From JBHELB01 sp041859045 (lineage in GTDB: Bacteria > Hydrogenedentota > Hydrogenedentia > Hydrogenedentales > SLHB01), in the NCBI GenBank assembly GCA_041859045.1, contig JBHELB010000023.1:1-58595 (forward strand): 58,595 nucleotides of DNA. The letters are read 5' to 3'. Below are positions 40,089-47,686 of this stretch, piece after piece. Position numbers and translations under genes: made by a program. Under the pieces are notes generated by a model. It was not told the origin of the DNA, did no database searches, and worked only from the letters and a program-made list of their open reading frames with translations. Position 1 is the stretch's first letter; every line of letters starts with the position of its first letter.

Positions 40089-40658
40089 TCACCCCGCCGT
40101 TCGCGTCCGCCGACGCTTCAGCCAGCGCACGCAGAAAACAGTGCCGTAGCCCCAGGCTAACGCATGTAGCAACGCATAGACCTCTCCCAACCCGGAATAT
40201 TTTGCCTCATAGTAGAGCAGGCCGCGCAGCGGGTAGGGGAACTGAGAGGTGTCGCTAATGCTCAATTCTGTCATGTACCATATGAGAATAAGCGCTAGAG
40301 CCAAATAGTATGCCACGCTCACAGCTAAGGCTTGGATATGAAACCGAAGAATGGATATTAGATACGGCGATAGCCATTTGACAATGCAAACCCAGCCTAT
40401 TGTCAAGATTGTGCCATTAATCAATATCGCAGTAATTATGGAACTCAAAAGGAAAAGGTTGGTCATACTTGAATAAAAAAATACAAAGCATGGCGCTAGC
40501 GCAACCCAAAACATAGATAACGATTGTTCCAAAGCGCTAGGCGCTTTCAATGGGAGCGAATCTCTTATCAAACCGGTTGCGAACGATGCCGCAGAGCAAA
40601 GCATCGCAAATGATACTGACAAAGCAAATATGCGGCGCAAATATCGTATATTTAACAT
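40089..40658 (-). CDS. Multi-pass membrane protein, array paralogue C
   Basis: This 189-residue protein is the most divergent of the three. It shares GWVCIVKWL, KYSGLG-YALLHALAWGYGTVFCVRW and the tail KRRRTRTAG with the others, but most other positions differ, and the gene is richer in A+T. It starts 42 bases after the intact glycosidase stop, so the two are very likely co-transcribed and form the original pair. No family recognised. Confidence 0.7.
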   Translation of the reverse strand: MLNIRYLRRIFALSVSFAMLCSAASFATGLIRDSLPLKAPSALEQSLSMFWVALAPCFVFFYSSMTNLFLLSSIITAILINGTILTIGWVCIVKWLSPYLISILRFHIQALAVSVAYYLALALILIWYMTELSISDTSQFPYPLRGLLYYEAKYSGLGEVYALLHALAWGYGTVFCVRWLKRRRTRTAG

Positions 40659-40700
40659 TCCGTATTCCTCGCTCTTCGAAACTTGCCGCCCACGAATACC

Positions 40701-41750
40701 CTAATCATCAACCCCAAAAGCCAAGTAATTATTTACTCGGCCCGCCAACGAGCGTACCCCTAATGGCGGATGCTTGCCTCCTCTAACTACTACCCCCATC
40801 TCGCTCCCCGATAGGTACATAGCCGTTGAGGTGCCAGCGTCAAGACGCAGGCTTGTGTAGGCTCCGGACCGCGCCAGCAGACCCTTAAGCTCTTCACGCT
40901 TCGTGTTGCCACCAAGGCCAAACCTGGTTCCTGCCGAGCTAAAAGAAGAAGTAACCCAATTATTCATATGCGTCATAGCCAAAGTGATAGCCTTTGCTGG
41001 TGAATCCTTACAATTTGCAAGGGCGACCAAGGACGTTGAGCATATGTTATCTGCGGCTTGATCCCCCCCCAGTACCCCTTTGACCGGTAGTCCTCCCATA
41101 AGCATCCAGCACTGCGCATAGTTAGCGGGCAAGCCCGACGCCTCATTGTCTTTGACGCCTCGCCAAATCTCTATGGCCCCTTTCTGATCGCCTCTTTGAA
41201 AGATCGACCCTACCCCTTCGTCCCTAATATATTCGGGTCCCGCCGGTCCGGAGGCGGGACTCAGTATGCCATCGGATATTAGGACTCCGTTGTACTGCGT
41301 AGGAATATCATAAGCATCTTTAGGCCCGCCTGCCTTAAAAAAGCCGCCATTGATGTACGCAGTGTACCCCTGCAACTTGGTCTTGGCAAGGTCCTCGATA
41401 GTCAGTGCATGACACTCACGGGTGTTGTCAACCACCTTTAGCGAAGTCTTTTCGTAAGGCAAGACGGCGATCCGGTACGTTTCCGGCCCGCCTTGGCCCG
41501 CGTTCTCCGCAGCCACTTCGGTCAACGTCGTGAAGAATTTCGTTTTGCACTCCGCCATGTAGTCCCTGGTGGCGTCGAAGTAGTGGGGTGCGCCGACGGT
41601 GGGCACGACGCAGAGGCGGATGGAGTTTTTAATCGGTTCGCCGCCGTCAGGAGGCGTGTAGGTAAGATCGAGGGTGCTCCCTTTCTCGGCGGCGATGTTG
41701 GAGCGAGTGCGCAGGTAGAGCCGAGGCTGGGCGGGATCGAGCCGGCGCAC
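40701..41750 (-). CDS. Phosphodiester glycosidase (NAGPA/DUF2233-like) domain protein
   Basis: This is a 349-residue reading from a GTG at 41750. Family marks are the central YTAYINGGFF, NGVLISDGILSPASG and the late LRLDAGTSTAMY with RVNNYLAF near the end. The family includes the mammalian 'uncovering enzyme', which removes GlcNAc from a phosphodiester, and bacterial exopolysaccharide-related proteins. There is no signal peptide. The first ~50 residues (DPAQPRLYLRTRSNIAAEKGS...) look like the end of another beta-rich domain cut off at its start. An in-frame TAA lies at 41790-41792 and GAGGAGG stands just after it, 30-odd bases before the GTG. The gene could therefore be 5'-truncated from a larger carrier. 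Membrane paralogue C follows directly. Confidence 0.7.
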   Translation of the reverse strand: MRRLDPAQPRLYLRTRSNIAAEKGSTLDLTYTPPDGGEPIKNSIRLCVVPTVGAPHYFDATRDYMAECKTKFFTTLTEVAAENAGQGGPETYRIAVLPYEKTSLKVVDNTRECHALTIEDLAKTKLQGYTAYINGGFFKAGGPKDAYDIPTQYNGVLISDGILSPASGPAGPEYIRDEGVGSIFQRGDQKGAIEIWRGVKDNEASGLPANYAQCWMLMGGLPVKGVLGGDQAADNICSTSLVALANCKDSPAKAITLAMTHMNNWVTSSFSSAGTRFGLGGNTKREELKGLLARSGAYTSLRLDAGTSTAMYLSGSEMGVVVRGGKHPPLGVRSLAGRVNNYLAFGVDD

Positions 41751-41778
41751 GTCGCGAGACGCCTGCCGAATAACCGAA

Positions 41779-41807
41779 CGGACCTCCTCTTAATAGCAGG
41801 AGGTCCG
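41779..41807 (-). terminator. Hairpin after purA
   Basis: CGGACCTCCT and its exact complement, with a 9-base loop, stand 17 bases after the purA stop. No T-run follows. The 3' arm contains the GAGGAGG that could act as ribosome site for the next gene, so the fold would hide it. Confidence 0.5.
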
Positions 41808-41823
41808 CCGGGATGAAATCTCG

Positions 41824-43116
41824 TTATGCGGTAAAGGGATCGGTGCGCGTGAAGGTCTGTTCGCGGCCAGGGCCAACGGAAATAATGCTGACCCGCACGC
41901 CGATCAGTTCTTCGAGGCGCAGGAAATAACGCTGCGCGTTCTCGGGCAGTTCGTTCCAGGAACGGCAGCCGCTGATGTCCGTTTTCCAGCCGGGCATTTC
42001 CTCAAACACCGGCTGGGCCTTCGCCAAGGTGCACACCTGCGTGGGAAACTCGTGCGTCGTCTTACCGTCGATCGTGTACGCGGTACAGATGCGGATGGTG
42101 TCAACGTCGTCCAGCACGTCCGGCTTGGTCAACACAAGGTCCGTCGTGCCGTTGAGGCGCGCCGCGCGCCGCAATTGCACACAGTCGATCCAACCGCAGC
42201 GCCGCGGACGTCCCGTTGTCGCGCCGTACTCGTGGCCAACCGCACGGAGCGTCTCGCCGGTGGCGTCGAGCAGTTCCGTGGGGAACGGACCTTCGCCGAC
42301 GCGCGTCGAATAGGCCTTGACGATACCGATCACGCCGCGCACATCCTTCGGTCCGATGCCCGCGCCGGGGCACACGCCGCCGGAAACGGTGTTCGAACTG
42401 GTCACGAAGGGGAACGTGCCTTGATCGAGATCGAGCATGCAGCCTTGCGCGCCTTCGAACACGACGCGTTCGCCGCGCGAGAGGGCTTCGTGCACCATCG
42501 GCACGGTGTCGGTGACGTAAGGGCGAAGCCGCTCGGCGTACGCTTGGTATTCGTCGCGGACCGCGTCGAACGCGAGAGGCTCTTGGCCGAACACGTCGCG
42601 GAGTAAGCGATTCTTGTATTCGAGGACCGCCGCGAGCTTGTCGCTGAACACCGCGGGGTCGACAAGGTCGGCCATGCGGATGCCCGAGCGATCGGCCTTG
42701 TCGGCGTAGGCCGGACCGATGCCGCGACCGGTCGTGCCAATGCGCGACTTGCCCCGGAAAGTTTCCTGCGCGGCATCCAACAATCGGTGATACGGCATGA
42801 TGACGTGCGCGCAATCCGAGATGAAAAGACGTCCGCTGCACGAACGCCCGGTGGCCTCGATCTGATCGATTTCCTCGAGCAAGACCTTTGGATCAAGGAC
42901 GGTGCCATTGCCGATGACGCAGATCGTGCGGTCATGCAAGATGCCGCTCGGCACGAGGTGCAGGATCGTTTGTTTGCCCTCGACGACCAGCGTGTGCCCG
43001 GCGTTGTTGCCGCCCTGGTGGCGCACCACCATATCCGCCTGGCCGGTGAGAAAATCGACGATCTTCCCTTTGCCTTCATCGCCCCACTGCATGCCAACGA
43101 TTACGTAAGCGGGCAT
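41824..43116 (-). CDS. purA: Adenylosuccinate synthetase
   Basis: This 430-residue enzyme joins IMP and aspartate using GTP, the first step from IMP to AMP. The N-terminus carries the P-loop GMQWGDEGKGKIVD and GGNNAGHTLVVEG, then TTGRGIGPAYADKADRSGIR and VVFEGAQGCMLDLDQGTFPF. Length is normal. A good ribosome site (GGAGAG) precedes the ATG. It starts 30 bases after the end of the DUF1844 gene, so they may be co-transcribed; AMP salvage by apt is encoded elsewhere in the window. Confidence 0.97.
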   Translation of the reverse strand: MPAYVIVGMQWGDEGKGKIVDFLTGQADMVVRHQGGNNAGHTLVVEGKQTILHLVPSGILHDRTICVIGNGTVLDPKVLLEEIDQIEATGRSCSGRLFISDCAHVIMPYHRLLDAAQETFRGKSRIGTTGRGIGPAYADKADRSGIRMADLVDPAVFSDKLAAVLEYKNRLLRDVFGQEPLAFDAVRDEYQAYAERLRPYVTDTVPMVHEALSRGERVVFEGAQGCMLDLDQGTFPFVTSSNTVSGGVCPGAGIGPKDVRGVIGIVKAYSTRVGEGPFPTELLDATGETLRAVGHEYGATTGRPRRCGWIDCVQLRRAARLNGTTDLVLTKPDVLDDVDTIRICTAYTIDGKTTHEFPTQVCTLAKAQPVFEEMPGWKTDISGCRSWNELPENAQRYFLRLEELIGVRVSIISVGPGREQTFTRTDPFTA

Positions 43117-43146
43117 AGTGCTGCCTCTCTCCTCATCCGCGCCGGG

Positions 43147-43605
43147 TTAAACCGTCGGCCCCTGCGGAGCCCCGGGAGTGCCGCCGCGCAGCGCGGCTTC
43201 CTGCATCTGCTGCGTGCGGGCCACGAAGACGCGCTGGAGCTCGGAAAGCACCTCCGTCAACATGCCCGTTTCCGCCGCTGTCAGATTTCCTTTGGTCTTT
43301 TCGCGAAGCATCAACAAGGTGTCGATGATGTAGCGGGCCTGTTCGATGTCCACCATGACCTGCTGCGCACCCTGCGGCGCGATCAGGCCAAGGGCATACA
43401 TCGACTGCGCGGCCAAACTGTCCACGAGCAGCATGAAATGCGTCGCTTCGCCATGCGCGGCGTCCGGCGCGGCGGCGTCCCCTTCTTGAGGGGGCGCATG
43501 CGTCTCGGCCTCTTCCTGCTTGCGCCGGGCTTCTTCGCGCTCGCGTTCGACCTGAGCCTTCCAACCTTCGTCGATGATGATCTTGGGCTGTTCGTCGTCC
43601 GTCAT
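43147..43605 (-). CDS. DUF1844 domain protein
   Basis: This 152-residue protein starts at the ATG at 43605, with GGGAGG nine bases before it. The N-terminal third is charged (WKAQVEREREEARRKQEEAE), probably coiled. The DUF1844 domain follows from about residue 60 (FMLLVDSLAAQSMYALGLIA; DIEQARYIIDTLLMLREKTK then NLTAAETGMLTEVLSELQ). Function is unknown; the family is common in planctomycetes, acidobacteria and deltaproteobacteria. It lies upstream of purA on the same strand. Confidence 0.85.
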   Translation of the reverse strand: MTDDEQPKIIIDEGWKAQVEREREEARRKQEEAETHAPPQEGDAAAPDAAHGEATHFMLLVDSLAAQSMYALGLIAPQGAQQVMVDIEQARYIIDTLLMLREKTKGNLTAAETGMLTEVLSELQRVFVARTQQMQEAALRGGTPGAPQGPTV

Positions 43606-43660
43606 GGTCACGGGCCTCCCTGGGCATCTCGCCCTTGTTGCGGCCGCCCTATGGACACGC

Positions 43661-43687
43661 AATCGGCCCCGCGCACCGGGGCCGATT
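43661..43687. terminator. Symmetric GC-rich hairpin
   Basis: AATCGGCCCC pairs exactly with GGGGCCGATT across a 7-base loop. It has no T-run on either side. It lies between the COX24-like mini-gene and the DUF1844 gene, both on the minus strand, and may reduce read-through. The gap 43688-43821 shows nothing else. Confidence 0.45.
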
Positions 43688-43821
43688 CAGTTCCTTGCCC
43701 GCTTGAGGCATGACCTCAAACGGCGAATCCTCGTCTTTGCACTCCACAGCCGGCCCGCGCGCGCGTTGCGCGGGAGCACGGCCGGGAATCTAAGCAAACG
43801 TGGATTGGCAGGCGAAACGCA

Positions 43822-43911
43822 CTACTTATTCTTGTGACGGTTCGCGCGACGCCTCTTCTTCCTCTTATGCTTTGCGATTTTCGCGCGCCGCACTTTGCGT
43901 CCACCAGCCAT
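43822..43911 (-). CDS. 29-residue AURKAIP1/COX24-like (DUF1713) basic protein
   Basis: This very small gene encodes MAGGRKVRRAKIAKHKRKKR followed by RRANRHKNK, more than half Arg/Lys. AGGAGG lies eight bases before the ATG, and the stop is TAG. It fits the AURKAIP1/COX24 (DUF1713) domain, whose bacterial members (bS22 in actinobacteria) and mitochondrial mS38 sit in the small ribosomal subunit near the decoding centre. The central KxxKHKRKKRRR pattern is the family's mark. Gene length is far below usual annotation cutoffs. It stands alone on the minus strand between ndk and the DUF1844/purA genes. A ribosomal role is inferred by family. Confidence 0.8.
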   Translation of the reverse strand: MAGGRKVRRAKIAKHKRKKRRRANRHKNK

Positions 43912-44004
43912 GCGATCGCCTCCTGTTCGCGGGGCGTTATCGGCCCCGGCATCCATATCCCCGACTGACATGCACACTTCCGGCTGCGCCGGAATTTACA
44001 AACG

Positions 44005-44457
44005 CTATTCGGTCAACCACTGCTCGCCGGGAACCGTATAGTCCCACAGTTCGCCGGAAGCAAAGTAAATCCCAATCTCACGCGCGGCGGTCTCGGGCGA
44101 GTCCGACGCATGCACCAGATTGTGCCGCGTAATCAGCCCGTAATCGCCGCGAATCGTCCCAACATCCGCCTTGAGCGGCTGCGTCGCGCCGTTCAGTTTG
44201 CGCACGACGTCGATCGCGCTCTCGCCTTCCCACACCATCTGCACGGACGGCCCGGAGGTGATGAAGTCCATCAAGCCCTGGTAAAACGGCTTACCCTCGT
44301 GCTCGGCGTAGTGTTTCGCCGCCAACGCGTGCGAAACCACCTGCATCTTCAGGCCCACCAGCTTGAGGCCCTTGGCCTCGTACCGCTGGATGATCGCGCC
44401 GATCAATCGCCGCCCGACGCCGTCGGGCTTTACCATCACAAACGTACGCTCGTTCAA
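44005..44457 (-). CDS. ndk: Nucleoside diphosphate kinase
   Basis: This 150-residue enzyme transfers phosphate among nucleoside di- and triphosphates through a histidine. The catalytic site is NLVHASDSPETAAREI (H116), with the start MNERTFVMVKPDGVGRRLIG typical of the family. The start codon is TTG at 44457, preceded by GAGGTG; the longer open frame upstream (GTG/ATG codons) has no family similarity. A TATACT promoter is placed 94 bases upstream. TTG here probably lowers the rate of translation. Confidence 0.93.
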   Translation of the reverse strand: MNERTFVMVKPDGVGRRLIGAIIQRYEAKGLKLVGLKMQVVSHALAAKHYAEHEGKPFYQGLMDFITSGPSVQMVWEGESAIDVVRKLNGATQPLKADVGTIRGDYGLITRHNLVHASDSPETAAREIGIYFASGELWDYTVPGEQWLTE

Positions 44458-44550
44458 CAGACACCTCGCCCGCCGGGCATAGTTCGACCTCGCGCCCCAC
44501 GCGGACACATTGGTCCCCCTCAGGCCCGGCGCCTAAAAAAGCCGGAGGGG

Positions 44551-44580
44551 AGTATAGCAAATAGCCGAACCCCGCTGCAA
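44551..44580 (-). promoter_or_regulatory. Candidate promoter for ndk
   Basis: On the minus strand TTGCAG (44580-44575), an 18-base spacer and TATACT (44556-44551). The -10 is good, the -35 weak. The leader contains CCGGC-TTTTTTAGGC-GCCGG, a small hairpin. Confidence 0.4.
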
Positions 44581-44619
44581 TGATGAATTCACGCCACGCA
44601 AAGCGCGGCATCCTGCGCG

Positions 44620-45891
44620 TCAGTCCGGAAAATACTCGAGTTCGGTCTCGTCAATATAGATCGATTGCCCGGGGCGAGCGCCCATGCGCTTGAGCACGCG
44701 GAACAGCCCCATCTTCTGTAACCGTTTTTGAAGATGCTGCAACGCCTCTTCGTTGTCAAAATCCGTCATGCGAACCGCGCGCACAACCGCTGCGCCTTCC
44801 ACGCGGAATCCGTCGCCTTCGGGCGCAACGGTGAACGGCGCTTCATAGCGGATCTCGCGCTCCGCCTCTTCCTCCACCTCGCCCGCCAACGGGTCTTCCG
44901 TGCGGATGCGGTCGAGAATGCCCCAGAGCTTCTCGGCGAGCGGGCGCACGCCTTCGCCGGTCGCCGCGGAAATGCGCACGGGCTGCTTGAACCGGCGATA
45001 GATCTTCTTGTACCGCTCCTGATTCTCGGGGATATCGGCCTTATTCAGCACAAACACCTTTGGGCGCTTGGCAAACACCGGGCTATACTGCGCCAATTCT
45101 TCTTCGAGCAGCCGCCGCGTGCGCACGGGATCTTCGTCGCCCAGATCAATAACAAACACCAACACCTTCGTGCGCTCGATATGCCGCAGGAAATCGTGCC
45201 CCAGCCCCTTGCCCTCGGCCGCGCCCTCGATAATTCCAGGGATGTCCGCAAGCGTGAAGGTTCGGTAATCGCTGAGATACGCCACGCCCAGATTGGGCGA
45301 CAACGTCGTGAACGGATAATCGGCGATCTTGGGGCGCGCCGCCGTGAGCGCGGTCAACAATGTTGACTTGCCCGCGTTGGGAAAGCCCACCAATCCGACT
45401 TCAGCGATGAGCTTGAGTTCGAGCTGAAACGCAAAGTCTTCGCCCGGCTCACCGACTTCGGCGAAGCGGGGGGCGCGATTGGTGGAGGTGACGAAACGGG
45501 CGTTGCCCTTGCCGCCTCTGCCGCCGCGCGCCGCGACGAACGTCTGGCCGGGCTCCGTCAGATCGGCAACGGCCTCGGTCTCGCCGGATTCGGCATCCAC
45601 GCGCAGCACGACCGTACCGGGCGGCACAGAAATAAGGATATCCTTGCCGTTCTTGCCGTGGCAATCGCTGCCCTGGCCGTGTCCGCCGGGATGGCCCTTC
45701 CACAGGCCGTGGTAGCGCAGATCGAGCAACGAGGAAAGCCGCTCGTCCGCCTTAAAAAGAATGTTGCCGCCGTTTCCGCCGTCGCCCCCATCGGGGCCCC
45801 CGAAGGGGACAAATGACTCACGCCGGAAACTGCAGCAACCATTGCCTCCGCGCCCGGCGACAACCCGTATACGTGCTCTATCGACAAACAT
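44620..45891 (-). CDS. obg: Obg GTPase (ribosome assembly, CgtA)
   Basis: This 423-residue protein has three parts. The glycine-rich Obg fold comes first (FVPFGGPDGGDGGNGGNILF, PPGTVVLRVDAESGE). The GTPase follows, with GFPNAGKSTLL near residue 168 and DIPGIIEGA and NKADI further on. The C-terminal OCT domain begins around residue 340 and ends QSIYIDETELEYFPD. Obg acts in 50S assembly and the stress response. It is directly after rpmA in the conserved rplU-rpmA-obg operon. Confidence 0.97.
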   Translation of the reverse strand: MFVDRARIRVVAGRGGNGCCSFRRESFVPFGGPDGGDGGNGGNILFKADERLSSLLDLRYHGLWKGHPGGHGQGSDCHGKNGKDILISVPPGTVVLRVDAESGETEAVADLTEPGQTFVAARGGRGGKGNARFVTSTNRAPRFAEVGEPGEDFAFQLELKLIAEVGLVGFPNAGKSTLLTALTAARPKIADYPFTTLSPNLGVAYLSDYRTFTLADIPGIIEGAAEGKGLGHDFLRHIERTKVLVFVIDLGDEDPVRTRRLLEEELAQYSPVFAKRPKVFVLNKADIPENQERYKKIYRRFKQPVRISAATGEGVRPLAEKLWGILDRIRTEDPLAGEVEEEAEREIRYEAPFTVAPEGDGFRVEGAAVVRAVRMTDFDNEEALQHLQKRLQKMGLFRVLKRMGARPGQSIYIDETELEYFPD

Positions 45892-45914
45892 GGGTGTCGC
45901 CCGCTAGAGCGGGA

Positions 45915-46178
45915 TTATTCAGTCGTCGCCGGAACGACGTCCACGCACTTCTGATCGCGGTTACGGTTCCGGAACCGGACCACACCGTCAATCAACGCAA
46001 ACAGGGTGTGGTCGCGGCCAACGCCGACGTTCTTGCCCGGCGCCACTTTGGTGCCGCGCTGACGAATGATGATGTTACCGGCCAGTACACGCTCGCCGCC
46101 GTACTTCTTGACGCCCAGCCGCTGCGCGTGACTGTCGCGCCCGTTGCGCGAGCTGCCGCCTGCCTTCTTGTGAGCCAT
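45915..46178 (-). CDS. rpmA: 50S ribosomal protein L27
   Basis: This 87-residue protein begins MAHKKAGGSSRNGRDSHAQR. The N-terminal tail reaches toward the peptidyl-transferase centre, and the start has no Firmicute-type cleaved extension. VLAGNIIIRQRGTKVAPGKN is the family core. It lies between rplU and obg. Confidence 0.97.
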   Translation of the reverse strand: MAHKKAGGSSRNGRDSHAQRLGVKKYGGERVLAGNIIIRQRGTKVAPGKNVGVGRDHTLFALIDGVVRFRNRNRDQKCVDVVPATTE

Positions 46179-46263
46179 GAGTGCTTCTCTCCCTCATGCG
46201 GCTTTCGCCGCCACACCGATTACCGTATCCACCGCCGCGCGCGAAGCGCGGTCGAGCGATTAG

Positions 46264-46575
46264 CTAGCAAACGATCTCGTTGACCTTCAGCGCCGTGAAC
46301 GCCTGGCGATGGCCGATCGTGCGCGCGTAGTTCTTGCGGCGCTTGCGCTTGTACACGCGGATCTTCTTCAGGCGGCCCTGATCCATCACCGTGCACACCA
46401 CTTTTGCGCTCTTCAGCGCCGCGGCGTCGGCCACGAGCCCTTCCGGCTTCACCACCAGGTTCACCGTGTTCAGCTCGATCTGGTCGCCCACCGGCGCGGC
46501 GATCTTCTCCACCCGAAGGACGTCGCCCTGGGCCACGCGGTACTGCTTGCCGCCGGTCGTTACCACTGCGTACAT
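46264..46575 (-). CDS. rplU: 50S ribosomal protein L21
   Basis: This 103-residue protein begins MYAVVTTGGKQYRVAQGDVL and has KKIRVYKRKRRKNYARTIGH, the RNA-binding end of L21. It binds 23S rRNA together with L20. It is first in the rplU-rpmA-obg operon. Its upstream region (46576-46620) holds a small GCCCC-TCGG-GGGC-type hairpin and the aspartate dehydrogenase gene end, with no clear promoter, so read-through from that gene is possible. Confidence 0.96.
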   Translation of the reverse strand: MYAVVTTGGKQYRVAQGDVLRVEKIAAPVGDQIELNTVNLVVKPEGLVADAAALKSAKVVCTVMDQGRLKKIRVYKRKRRKNYARTIGHRQAFTALKVNEIVC

Positions 46576-46620
46576 GTCTTCTCTCCGAACTTGTCCGCCC
46601 CGAGGGGCGGGCCTCCACCA

Positions 46621-47427
46621 TTAGGCCGACGCAAAAGCCGCCGCTGCCGCCCGCACTTCCGCACAGGCCGACAACGAGGCCAAATAACTCGACTTCGCGT
46701 TGCGCGGCGACGGCAAATTCACCGTCAGCGTCTGCAGCCGCCCAAACGCACCTTCCACAACAATCTCATGGCTGTTCTCGGTCGCGTTTGGGTCCGCAAT
46801 CACGCGGACCTGCGTCAACTCCGGACCGATCCCGGCCAAACTCAGCGCGGCGGCGACGTTCACGTTTTTCGGAAACGCCCGAATCGCCTCGGCCGCCGTG
46901 CCCTCGAATACCACTTGGGCCGAGGTCAACGCCAGCACGTCAATGCCGTGCGCTTCCAAGTACGGCGCGCCCACCAGCCCCTTTGGGGGTTTGCGGGTCG
47001 TTAACGTCACCGAATGCACGCCGCCTTCCACGGCGGAACGAACACCGTCCAGGCCGCATAAGGCCCCCGACGGAATCCGCACCGCCACGCCATGCGCGCG
47101 CGCTTCCTCCAACAACTCCGGCGCCGCGACCAAGCCGCCCACGCTCATGATCAGGCAACCCACCCGCTGGGCGATCGCCGCCTTCACCACGCCCGGCACG
47201 GCCTCCGCATGCGCACACTCGGCAATAAAATCAATCTGCCCCGCGAACGACTCCAACGAGCCGATCGGCGCATCGAGCTGAAACGTGCTCTTCAGCGCCT
47301 GCGCGCGGGCCGAGTCCACATCCACCAAACCCGCGATAACAGCAGGGATCGTGCCCTTCTGCAACGCAATACACAAGTCGGCGCCAATGTTTCCGCAACC
47401 GACCAGTGCCAACCTCATTGTAGCCAT
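46621..47427 (-). CDS. Aspartate dehydrogenase-like protein (NadX family)
   Basis: This 268-residue protein has an N-terminal NAD(P)-binding Rossmann fold (ALVGCGNIGADLCIAL) and FIAECAHAEAVPGVV. The family's substrate-site motif is IPSGALCGLDGVRSAVEGGV, followed by PKNVNVAAALSLAGIGP. The family oxidises L-aspartate to iminoaspartate, which can feed NAD synthesis, or acts on similar amino acids; no nadA or nadC lies nearby. The ATG at 47427 is preceded by GAGGG. It is transcribed divergently from the beta-CASP nuclease gene across a 259-base gap. Confidence 0.85.
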   Translation of the reverse strand: MATMRLALVGCGNIGADLCIALQKGTIPAVIAGLVDVDSARAQALKSTFQLDAPIGSLESFAGQIDFIAECAHAEAVPGVVKAAIAQRVGCLIMSVGGLVAAPELLEEARAHGVAVRIPSGALCGLDGVRSAVEGGVHSVTLTTRKPPKGLVGAPYLEAHGIDVLALTSAQVVFEGTAAEAIRAFPKNVNVAAALSLAGIGPELTQVRVIADPNATENSHEIVVEGAFGRLQTLTVNLPSPRNAKSSYLASLSACAEVRAAAAAFASA

Positions 47428-47616
47428 GAAGGCACAACCCTCGTCTGGGGCCGCATGCCACCGGGCACACCGCCACCATACCTTAGCACGGGGCATAAAA
47501 TGCAGGAAACCGTAGCACATGAACGCCCACTAAGTCAAACAACCCGCGTCCCATAGACAAAACGCGTCCACCCGGCACAACTGCCGGTTCACAGCGCCCG
47601 TATTCCCGCCGCGACA

Positions 47617-47645
47617 TTGATTCCCCTCACTTGCCCTGTTAGGCT
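47617..47645 (+). promoter_or_regulatory. Candidate promoter for the beta-CASP nuclease gene
   Basis: TTGATT (47617-47622), a 17-base spacer and TAGGCT (47640-47645); the match is moderate. It lies 42 bases before the ATG. The rest of 47428-47616 shows no gene. Confidence 0.3.
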
Positions 47646-47686
47646 CGCATCGCGGAGTTCCAAGCACCAAGCAGGAGATCTCATCC

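Larger units (their letters stand above)
38535..40832 (-). repeat. Tandem array of three ~764-bp units
   Basis: Each unit on the minus strand holds four parts: the last ~33 codons of the phosphodiester glycosidase gene (intact in the first unit, decayed in the others), a conserved ~42-base spacer, a membrane-protein gene, and a ~30-base 3' segment (GTGACTTGCCTAACGGTAAG-like). Equivalent gene ends lie at 40089, 39325 and 38564, spacings of 764 and 761 bases. Identity between the two distal copies is high over the 3' half of the membrane gene, at about a dozen differences in 300 bases by eye. The array is visibly richer in A+T than its surroundings. Confidence 0.85.

Noticed and set aside
37957..40832. 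CRISPR array
   Set aside because: Repeats are long (~764 bp) or palindromic and do not alternate with short unique spacers; no cas genes are present.
43716..43952. 78-codon open frame overlapping the COX24-like gene on the same strand
   Set aside because: The shorter frame at 43822-43911 has an ideal ribosome site and matches a known family; the longer one has neither.
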